Assembly (NCBI GenBank): GCA_000310025.1
Contig: FN649741.1
Location: forward strand, 5,315,735-5,330,323
DNA: 14,589 nt
Direction: 5' to 3'
Source of the DNA: Ectocarpus siliculosus
Lineage: Eukaryota > Sar > Phaeophyceae > Ectocarpales > Ectocarpaceae
Shown here: positions 1-7,330 of the stretch, piece after piece
Numbering within the stretch: the stretch's first letter is position 1
Layout of the letters: every line of letters begins with the position of its first letter
The notes under the pieces: model-generated
The model's database searches: none
The model's input: the letters and a program-made list of their open reading frames with translations, nothing else
What the model was told of the DNA's origin: nothing
Translations under genes and position numbers: made by a program

Positions 1-340
1 CCCCCCCCCCCCCCCCTTCCCCTCCAGTAACTAGTGACAGCATGTGATCCTCGCGTGGACAGCGTGCCCCCCATTACAGCTTCCTGGCGGCAGTGACGCC
101 TTTGGGTGCTTTTTGTGTTTTTGACATGAAGGCTGGTTTTGACAAGAAGGGGTGCGAGGTTTGATGGCCGATGCGTTTGTTTGTTTTTTTCCGTTTGGAG
201 AAATTTAGCATGGCATCAACATCGTGATTACCTCACCCTCCCCCGCGGTCTTTGGTCTAACCACTTAGGCATGCGTTCACATGAGTACCCCCCCCCCCTT
301 CCCCCCCCCGATCCCTCGCCCCCGCCACGTGGTCGCCCAG
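1..340. other. Intron sequence upstream of the first visible ERV-gene exon
   Basis: This stretch starts with a C-run (1-16) and ends at the AG acceptor 339-340. I looked for the thioredoxin CxxC exon in all + frames and did not find it, so it probably lies beyond the window edge. The C-rich stretch 288-336 serves as the polypyrimidine tract of the acceptor. Confidence 0.6.
247..309. repeat. Short dispersed element ending in poly-C, copy 1
   Basis: This matches 14529-14588 over about 50 bases in the same orientation: a GGTC..TGGTCT.AC.ACT core, then GGCATGC, then ATGAGTAC leading into a C-run. On the minus strand the core reads TGCCTAAGTGGTTAGACC, close to a tRNA D-arm/A-box, so a tRNA-derived short retroelement is possible. 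I see no convincing B-box downstream of this copy. Confidence 0.5.
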
Positions 341-1313
341 GCGTTCCCGACCTTGAAGCTGTTCAACGAGGAGAAGCTTCTGAAGCCAGACTACAGCGGG
401 GACCGCACGGTGGAGGCATTCTCCACCTACCTCTACTCCAAGGCCGACGGAAAGGTGTTTTTTTTTTTTTTTTCGCGTCGCATCGTGTTCTTTCTCCCTC
501 TCCCTCTCTCGCATCATCCCTCTTGTTGGAGTCGAGGGATATACATGGTGTGTGCATGAGGTGGGCGATGGTTGTAAGAGGCGGGGGGGGTGTCTCGTTG
601 TGTGAGAGAAGGCCTGTCTGTCCTTTCGTCGCTCCACGTAGACCTCGTAGATTTCGTAGATCTCTTGACGGACGGGGATGCCGTGCATGTTTACATACGT
701 AGATGCACACGTTGGGTTGGGTCCCGCACTGCACCTGTGCCACCCAAGGGCGAAAGGGAAAGGGAGAGATCCATCCCAAATCGTGTCCCCCCTTTGCCGT
801 CTTCCTGGACCCTTGAATATGGATTAATCCACGAATACGTACGTAGCAATCAATCCATGAATGGGCGGGGGGGGGTGCTTCCACCACCACACGAGGCTAC
901 TTGTACTGCTTCAAGCATCCTTCGAATGTGGTACATGGTACATGTATATACACTAGCCGCCCCATTTCCCTGATATTCTCGGCAATAGAAAATGCGACCC
1001 GAATGTAGGATAAGTGATTTCGATATTCGCGTGTTTTCCATTTTTTTTCTGGTCAATCCAGCCTATGAAACACCAGAGGAAAGGGAGGAAAGGGTTCCCC
1101 GAGGTAGGTTTGCACGATGACAAGTGGCCCGGCTGCATGGTGACGGGACACATCATGGTCAACCGCGTTCCTGGCAACTTCCACATCGAGGCCGCCTCCA
1201 AGAGCCACACCTTCCACGGGGTGAGAGAGACAACGAGAGAGAGGGAGGGAGATGATGGAGAGAGAGATTGAGAGATGAGGGAGAGATTGAGATGCAGAGC
1301 GATGAGAGAGCGC

Positions 1314-1344
<31 letters not shown>

Positions 1345-4300
1345 TATGTGGGGGGAGAGACAGAGAGAATAGAGAGACAGACAGAGAAACAGAGAGAGAG
1401 AGAGAGAGAGAGATCGTGTTCATCGTCATCGGTCGTGCGCATGGAAATGCTCACGATCCTCCCCCCCTCCCCGTGTTCCGCCGTCCTGTCATCGTCGCCA
1501 CCGCTCTGCCGCTTTTGTGCCGGTTCGTGGGCTGGTTCGGTTACGTTCTGCTGGTCATTCCGCAATCCCACCCATGTCTTCGGACGGTGATGGCGATTAG
1601 GCAACGACCAACCTGTCGCACATCGTGCACCACATGTCCTTCGGAAACGACCCCCCTAGAAGGACACAGACCAAGGTGAGGACCTATGATTGTGGTTTGG
1701 ACACAGGTTTTGCACGCGCCCCCGTGCGCCCATGAAGAGTACTCATTTTGGTTGCTTTTGGTCTCTCGCTGCGACCGTCGAACCAGAGCTGTGAATAGGT
1801 ACTGATCACGATTGCATCGTTTCGTGGTTTTTGGTTGACACGGTGCTGCATGGGCGGTCTGGAGATGCGGCCTGGAGTTGCTGAGTGTGATCAAACAGGC
1901 GGTATGCCTCTCACCCGCTGCCGTGCTGCTCCTACATACTCTCGCCTTTGGTCTAATAGTATGACTCTTTCTATCCTTTCGTTTTTTCTTGCTGTCGCGC
2001 GTGCATTGTCTGTTCTTCACACAGAGCTACTAACTGCTGTCGCGTTCGTTCTTACTTTTATAGGTACGCCGTCCCCTTTTTTTTTCGTGGTTCTTATTTC
2101 TTGGTTCCCCTATTTTCTGTCTTTTAGATCAACCGTCTCACCGAGGATCTTCGCCAGAATGCTCCTCTCGACGGCAACGTTTACGTCGCCAACGCATACC
2201 ACCAAGCCCCCCACCACTACCTCAGGGTGAGAGAGAGAGGCTGTTTGGGCTAATTGTTTTCTGTTCGGGATTTCAGCCTGTTCGGGCTATTTAGTTTCTA
2301 TTCGGGGTGTTTGCTTCTGAGTCTATTGAAATAGGGGGGGGGGGGGGTTCTTTCATGTGGAGCTTCTTGGTCCTCTCACCGACATGCTCGGAGAAGCGAG
2401 ACTCCTCCACACGTCGGGATGATGGTTTGGGGAGCTCTGATGCTCGAGAGTTAGGAATCAGTGAAACAATCCACGCCCCACGGCAAGAAATGAAGGCGTT
2501 TTTTTTTCATGCCCGTCGCACGTCTTTCTTTCTTCGAGGTTCCATCTCGCGATTCGCGTGGTACTGCTAATCCCAGTCAATAATATTTTTTAAGTTTTGT
2601 TGAGGCGCAAAATGTTGAAAACGATGGAGAAGTTTGTCCTTGCACATTGGAGGAGTCGCGGTGCGATGCCTGATGATGATGGGAGATAGCCCGGGTTCAA
2701 TGCCCGCCACCCGGCTTATTGTTGATGGATCCCGATTATGCTTGTTTGTTGTTTGTCATGCTGCAGGCCCCCTTAATGAGTGGTGTCCAATCCTTACGCC
2801 TGAATGAGCGAGTGGTGGTTCTCGATCCTCTGGAGAATTTTCTTAGATGTTTCCCCTGGGTTCGTGCTGTGACAAGAACGATTGGTGGCGTGCCGTTGTG
2901 ATGTGTTTGTTTTCAGGTGGTCGGGTCGATGTACCACCTCAGCCCGATGAAGACCCCATGGCATGGCTACCAGATCGTCGCCAACAGCCAGGTGAGTCAG
3001 TCCGGTTGCATTCCAAACACAGCAAACCGTACCAGGTGTTCTGGCAACGCGTAGATGAGTAAGAGCGTATTTCGTGGGAAACAGAAACCAAACCGTTGCA
3101 GAAGTCAGTGCTGACGGGTCTCGCGGTTTGGCTTCGTTTGCTCAACAAGCCTCACATGTTGTGCATGGGCTAGTCCGATGATATTCCAGTTTGAATGGCC
3201 GTGTGTCTCTCTCGCTCTTCTCAAGTACAGCGAATATCATCGACTGCACTGTAGTCTAACCGGCTTACCAATGAAAGGACGTCAGTGTCGGCGGTACAAA
3301 AAATGTCAATCGAGGGTCCCCGGAGCGGGGTTGCAGAAATCGAAGAGTTGTCATTGTCCAGAATGCCAAACCCCCTCTCTAGACTAGACTACACACCCTT
3401 GGGGGTGTTTTCAGATGGTGCTGTACGACGAAGAAGAAGCAGCAAGAGGTGCCCGAGGCTAAACGTCAAAATTCGCCCAGAACATGTCATGATAACATGT
3501 CATGATAACATGTCATGATAACACCTCTCTACCAAACACTTGTGTCTCTGTGTGTGTGTTTGTGTGTTTTTTCAGATTATGCTGTTCGGCACGAAAGAGG
3601 TGCCAACAAGCCTCTCTGTAATCCTCTCTGCAAGCCATTCCGCTTGTTTACATATGATGCAGTACGACGAAAACTAAGAGGTGCCCGAGGCCACCCGCCG
3701 CCCAGAACGCCATGATAAACCTCTCTACAAACCCTGACCCTTTGTGGGTGTGCGTGCGTGCGTGCGTTTCGTGTTTTTTTTTCCATTTTAGATGATGCTG
3801 TACGACGAAGAAGAGGTGCCCGAGGCGAGGTTCTCGTACAACATCTCGCCCATGTCGGTGCTGGTGAGAAGCGAGAAGCGCCCGTGGTACGATTTCGTCA
3901 CCAAGGTGCTGGCCATCGTGGGCGGTACCTTCAGCATGGTGAGTTCCCCGCACACCGCACGCACACTAGGCCAAGTAAAAGACATTGGTGTGTGTTGGAA
4001 TGAGCGTTGCTGCTTGCAAACGTTTGAATGGCCCTAGGGAAGGACACAGGGCGTCGTTGGCAGGTATTAAATTAAAGCACCCCGTGTTGTGGGAATACGT
4101 ATGTATCATGCGTATCCATTGTGTGTACCGCCTTGTAGTCCCCGCTTATTTTCGTTGATTGCATGTTGTTTGGCCGCGCGGTTCTAGCATGGGTATTTTG
4201 TTGTTGGAAATTATGTGTTCTGAGCGTGGTTGTTGTCGTTCACCGCATTGTGTGTTCGCGGAGCAGTCCAACCTCCTGAATTTTTAACGGCTTCCCAGCA

Positions 4301-4712
4301 TGATCGCGTTTGGTTCTGCCGATTTTGGAATCCTCGTTGTCGTGGAGTGATCGAGGCGTTAAGCATCGCTCCAAGGGGTTGTGGACCATGTCATGCACAC
4401 CCTGCCTTGCGTGTATACTTCTACCGTGCGGGTGTTTGTCGGTGCGCTCCTCTGCGTTACCACCTTGTCACGCGCCGGGTGCAGAAAAGTTGTTGTGCCT
4501 TTGGGTTGTGACTGCACATGCAGTCCCTTGTCTTCTTCCCCGCTCGGCCACACTTCTGACTCTTGCCGCGGACACTGTTGTATGTGCGGTGCAATCGACG
4601 TGTCGGTTACGTACGTCAATATCGTATGCTCGTTCCTTTTCGCGGCCAGGTCGGGCTGGTCGACGCAGCCGTGTTCAGGGCGTCGCGAAAAGCGGGCCGG
4701 CAGCTCTCGTGA
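341..4712 (+). CDS. PDI-like thioredoxin/ERGIC (ERV41/46) fusion protein, 5'-partial, seven exons
   Basis: Exons I can join: 341-454, 1062-1220, 1601-1675, 2128-2226, 2917-2991, 3792-3938, 4650-4712 (TGA 4710-4712). All have AG/GT borders and all junctions are phase 0, giving 243 residues. Residues 1-38 are the end of a thioredoxin fold, starting at the cis-Pro loop (AFPTLKLF). Residues 39-62 are a basic linker. Residues 63-205 match the ERV41/46 COPII-vesicle lumenal domain: PGCMVTGHIMVNRVPGNFHI, then TNLSHIVHHMSFG, then VPEARFSYNISPMSVLV. One membrane helix lies at about 209-232, followed by a short basic tail (RASRKAGRQLS). This order matches plant PDIL5-3/PDIL5-4 proteins, which sit in ER/ERGIC membranes and are thought to combine a redox domain with cargo cycling. 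The CxxC active site, first membrane helix and start codon lie upstream of the window. The linker exon (1062) is the least certain border. Family assignment is firm; the exact role is inferred. Confidence 0.9.
459..473 (+). repeat. Poly-T tract at the start of an ERV-gene intron
   Basis: An uninterrupted T-run follows the GTG donor at 455 almost directly. It makes the donor (AAG|GTGTTT) weaker by consensus than the GTGAG donors of the other introns. Confidence 0.7.
1221..1412 (+). repeat. GA-rich purine tract in ERV-gene intron
   Basis: The intron 1221-1600 opens with its GTGAGA donor and continues as about 190 bases of nearly pure A/G, including long (GA)n runs at 1317-1344 and 1391-1412. 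The opposite strand is a CT tract. Such purine tracts can form triplexes and often vary in length, but nothing here shows a function. Confidence 0.85.
2241..2306 (+). repeat. Two-copy imperfect tandem repeat in intron
   Basis: A segment of about 29 bases at 2241-2269 (CTGTTTGGGCTA then GTTCGGG) recurs at 2278-2306 (CTGTTCGGGCTA then ATTCGGG), a 37-base period, inside the intron 2227-2916. Confidence 0.65.
2334..2347 (+). repeat. Poly-G run of 14 bases
   Basis: Uninterrupted G-run inside the intron 2227-2916. It is prone to length error in sequencing and assembly. Confidence 0.85.
2688..2716 (+). other. tRNA T-arm-like / B-box-like segment
   Basis: GGTTCAATGCC at 2694-2704 resembles the tRNA B-box (GGTTCGANNCC). 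It sits in a small hairpin: CGGG 2692-2695 pairs with CCCG 2703-2706 around a seven-base loop, and an outer AGCCCGGG/CCCGGCT near-pairing runs to 2716. I could not fold a full cloverleaf, so this is at most a remnant of a tRNA-derived repeat. Confidence 0.25.
3403..3480 (+). repeat. Decayed duplicate of exon 6 start with acceptor, copy R1
   Basis: TTTTCAG ending at 3414 is followed at 3415 by ATGGTGCTGTACGACGAAG and then GAGGTGCCCGAGGC, nearly the sequence that opens the real exon at 3792. An inserted stretch (AAGCAGCAA region, 3437-3446) shifts the frame and TAA follows at 3460-3462. Weak similarity continues to the CGCCCA block at 3474. If used as an acceptor it would add 15 codons and stop. 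Confidence 0.85.
3481..3522 (+). repeat. 13-base tandem repeat, three copies
   Basis: AACATGTCATGAT occurs three times exactly at 3481-3519, followed by AAC. It lies at the tail of R1 and is an expansion of a piece (catgataa) also present once in R3 at 3711-3718. Confidence 0.9.
3550..3645 (+). repeat. Decayed duplicate of exon 6 start with acceptor, copy R2
   Basis: A TG/T-rich tract and TTTTTTCAG ending at 3575 are followed by ATTATGCTGTTCGGCACGAA and GAGGTGCC, the most diverged copy of the exon 6 start. Read in the gene's frame it stays open through R3 up to TAA at 3675-3677, about 33 codons. Its acceptor is the strongest of the decoys by consensus. Confidence 0.7.
3646..3720 (+). repeat. 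Decayed duplicate of exon 6 start, copy R3 (no acceptor)
   Basis: ATGATGCAGTACGACGAA at 3654, then GAGGTGCCCGAGGCC, matches exon 6. The bases in front (TTTACAT) have lost the AG. TAA at 3675-3677 is in frame. It shares the CGCCCAGAAC, catgataa and ACCTCTCTAC blocks with R1, so R1 and R3 derive from one longer unit. Confidence 0.8.
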
Positions 4713-4730
4713 GGTGATCCACCCCTCGCG

Positions 4731-4756
4731 TGACGTCAATAGCACTGGTGACGTCA
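4731..4756. promoter_or_regulatory. Pair of TGACGTCA palindromes in an 18-base tandem duplication
   Basis: TGACGTCA occurs at 4731-4738 and 4749-4756. The surrounding 18-base unit is duplicated (TGACGTCAATAGCACTGG, then TGACGTCATCAGCACCGG). TGACGTCA is the CRE core bound by bZIP proteins in many eukaryotes. Lying 19 bases after a stop codon, it may well be chance plus slippage. Confidence 0.35.
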
Positions 4757-5436
4757 TCAGCACCGGCGGGCACCTCAACTACCCATTCCCTTCCTTCGCT
4801 CTCCTTCTGCAGGGCTATGTAGCAGGAGGGAGAACACCAGCAGTGTATCAATGATTTTGTTATGAGGAAACTAGTCGAGTCTTTTTTGGGGGCGGGGGGG
4901 GCTTGCCGTTGCATGTGGGCAGGCGAGCAGGCACCAAGGGTAGCTGAATATACGCTGCCTGAGGAGAGTAACCGGACGGTGCTGACATCACTCTCGGTAG
5001 GACGCGGAATGGGCCCTTGCTACAGTTGGGAGGGAGTTTCGGAGGCAGTATCTAGCACCCGCCAACTGCTATATCTCGGCGGGCTGCTGCTGGTGTCTCC
5101 TGGCCTTTTTTGGCAGGGTGGCGACAGGCTCGGCGGGGATTGATGTTCAAGGTTTTTGTCCTGTTCTCTGCCTTCCAGCGTGGCCAGCTTTCTAGTACTC
5201 TTGTGTGTAGTAGCTGGGCATACATACGGTTTGGGTGCTTGGTGGTGTTGATGGCTTCCTTCGGCATGGACGGCGGTTGGTTGTCGGCTATTCGTGCAGC
5301 CTGGCTTTTGTGTGTATTTATTGCCGGGGGTGCTTCTGTGCTGATGATGATGCTGCTGAACTGTTACCCAAATCGTATTGCTTGCCGGGGAAACACACGA
5401 TTGATCGACACATCATCAGTCATCAGTCCTACTAAT

Positions 5437-5469
5437 ACCCGATTCGGCGGACACCGAAAGGGATCGGGT
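5437..5469. other. Imperfect hairpin
   Basis: ACCCGAT (5437-5443) pairs with ATCGGGT (5463-5469), and inside it TCGG (5444-5447) pairs with CCGA, leaving a small loop and a purine bulge. No T-run or RNA-family motif goes with it. Confidence 0.4.
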
Positions 5470-6083
5470 GCCTGAAGCAACCGCTGGTTGTTGTTGTTGT
5501 CGTTTGTGCTCGGTGGCATCGTTGCGAAAAAACGTTGGTGTGTTTCATGTACCGGCACCCACAACAAGACTCCATCCCCCGTCGTCCATCGTCCTCAACA
5601 ACGACAAAGAGAAAAGGAAAAGGTGCCCGCAGTTTCTGAATGAGGATTTTCATTGACCAGTCTGCACCGATTCCGAAAGAAGCATCGTTCATTGCGACAT
5701 CTTACGTGTTCCGTTAGAGTAGGGGAGGGTATTGAAGGCCACGTAAGCCACCCCCACCCCCTGTGCTAAGAGTTTCGTTCTTGAGCAGGAAATAGAATTT
5801 CGATGCTATTATTGTGGTATCGAGCGATAGGTAAGATCACCCCCCGCCTACCTAAAAAAAAGAAGAAAAAAAATCGTCGACAGCGACGAGGTACTTGTAG
5901 GGCTGGAGCTGTAGACCTAAGCTGCAGGCGCTATTTTGAGAGAAAATTAACCCTGGGGGTATCAAAGGCCACTTTCTTCATTGGTTGATTTCGTACGTTT
6001 GAAAGCGTTTCAAGACCCAAGATTTGGTGGGCATGCGTAAAATGCAATAGGAATGAAGAAAAATTAAGAAAAAAAAAATGGAC

Positions 6084-6114
6084 ACCCGGGGATGAAAATG
6101 ACGTATCCCCGGGT
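6084..6114. repeat. Perfect 10-base inverted repeat (hairpin 1)
   Basis: ACCCGGGGAT (6084-6093) and ATCCCCGGGT (6105-6114) are exact complements around an 11-base loop. An A-run precedes and TTTT follows. A related hairpin lies 412 bases downstream. Confidence 0.8.
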
Positions 6115-6290
6115 TTTCGACGCCATGGGTAGGGATGTTTTTTTCCCTCCGTGACCTGTATTGCGTGCTCTGTGCGTTCGAAACGAGGCAGAACAAACCC
6201 GTTTGGTGCATACATGTGTTATTCCAGTCAGTAGACGACTCGAGAAAAAAACATCACGGCGAAATGAGTTGTCTACGTAAAATGGTGCTC

Positions 6291-6467
6291 GGTCAATTAA
6301 GGGTACTTTTTCCTGATTTAGCATGCCGCTAATTCACGCCGAACACCGCCAAACGGTATCCACCATTGAGGAATACTTATTCATCCCCATGGCACAACCT
6401 TAATACTTATTCATCCCCATGGCACAACCTTTGGAGGGGATCTTTAAACATGAGTGAGAAACATGTT
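6291..6467 (+). repeat. Diverged direct repeat, copy A
   Basis: This begins GGTCAATTAAGGGTACTTTT and ends ACATGAGTGAGAAACAT. It matches copy B (6683-6826) at both ends and in TGCCGCTA and AACGCCGAA-like blocks between. Without its internal 30-base duplication it has about the same length as copy B. Confidence 0.75.
6372..6431 (+). repeat. Exact 30-base tandem duplication
   Basis: The 30 bases from AATACTTATTCATCCCC to ACAACCTT at 6372-6401 are repeated without change at 6402-6431. An exact copy inside a diverged repeat means this duplication is recent. Confidence 0.95.
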
Positions 6468-6495
6468 CAGGAAAAAAACAACACAAAAAAGAGCC

Positions 6496-6526
6496 ACCCG
6501 GGGTTAGAACCACCGGGTCCCCGGGT
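6496..6526. repeat. 8-base inverted repeat (hairpin 2)
   Basis: ACCCGGGG (6496-6503) pairs with CCCCGGGT (6519-6526) around a 15-base loop. As at hairpin 1, an A-run precedes it and TTTT follows, so the two are diverged copies. Confidence 0.75.
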
Positions 6527-6682
6527 TTTAGGTCAAAACCTGTGCATCCCTCCCCCCCCCGGTACTGGAACGCACGAACGTCACCATCAAATAGCCAACG
6601 AACCACACGACGTTCTACAGGGTATGTTTCGACTGTACGCACAATTTCACGACCATTGGAGCACACCTGATGATATTTTAAA

Positions 6683-6826
6683 GGTCAAATAAGGATACTT
6701 TTTCCCGATTTTTGGCTTGCCGCTACGGTACGAATTAACGCCGAAAACAACTGTAGTTTCAAAACATCTTTACACCCCCGCGACGATTGCTTCTGAGGGA
6801 ACCTGTAAGCATGAGTGAAAAACATC
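6683..6826 (+). repeat. Diverged direct repeat, copy B
   Basis: This begins GGTCAAATAAGGATACTTTT and ends GCATGAGTGAAAAACAT. It is offset 392 bases from copy A. With the two hairpins it suggests tandem duplication of a unit of about 400 bases, of which only parts are still recognisable. Confidence 0.75.
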
Positions 6827-7330
6827 TATTATCTGTTTTGAGTGGTCTGTTGGCTCTCGAATATCGCCCAGACATTGTTCATGATGTCATCCACCGATCG
6901 ATCGATTCACCCGATTCCGGTAATTAAAGAACCGCCCCCCCCCCGCTCCGCGGTTTTTTTTGGCGCTCACGGCTGGCTCCGTCGTGCGGGCGCGTCAGAT
7001 AGATGTGGGGATCGCGACGGGGCACACTCGAGGCATCACAAATAGCTCGTTAGTTAGCGCGTTGTTTGTTGTTGTCTTTACATCAAAAACCGTCCCGATC
7101 TCTCTGCCCAGTACCTCCATCAGCCCGTACTATTAGTCAAACACTCGACGCGGTCGATTCCCGTGGCCACAGGCGAACTTACCCTACATGCGGCATACTC
7201 AAATACATAGACCAGAAAGCAAGTCAAGAGAAACGAATCCGAAACCCATCCACATCCGTTGCTTTTTGTCGTCGAGCAGAAAAAAACATGAGTTGTAAAA
7301 GTGCAAGGTCGATTAATTAATGGGACGGCC

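Larger units (their letters stand above)
4713..5770 (+). other. ERV-gene 3' UTR and downstream DNA, no gene seen
   Basis: After the stop at 4712 no open frame resembles a known protein. Longer T-runs are mainly on the + strand (for example 5105-5110), as in the gene's introns, so the transcript may continue for several hundred bases. I see no clear poly(A) signal to fix its end. Confidence 0.5.
5771..7330. other. Repeat-bearing intergenic DNA
   Basis: No protein gene is supported here. The stretch holds two CCCGGG hairpins, a diverged direct repeat of about 145 bases, an exact 30-base tandem duplication and a partial third copy near 7273-7320. T-runs and A-runs are mixed, unlike either flank. 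Confidence 0.6.

Noticed and set aside
28-140. A possible thioredoxin CxxC exon after the AG at 26-27
   Set aside because: No frame shows a Cys-x-x-Cys motif or the flanking Trp/Pro pattern, and there are early stops.
281-559. Open frame starting at an ATG at 281 as the beginning of the thioredoxin/ERV gene
   Set aside because: The part before 341 is poly-Pro from C-runs, and the thioredoxin fold would start in its middle, at the cis-Pro. An acceptor AG at 339-340 fits an internal exon.
953-1604. Long minus-strand frames over 953-1604 rich in Ser-Leu
   Set aside because: They are the complement of the GA repeat plus shadows of the ERV-gene exons.
3415-3462. R1 as a genuine alternative exon encoding a variant ERV segment
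   Set aside because: It is frameshifted with an early stop and lacks a donor; at most an unproductive acceptor.
3481-3522. CRISPR-like array
   Set aside because: Units of 13 bases are contiguous with no spacers, in an intron of a eukaryotic gene.
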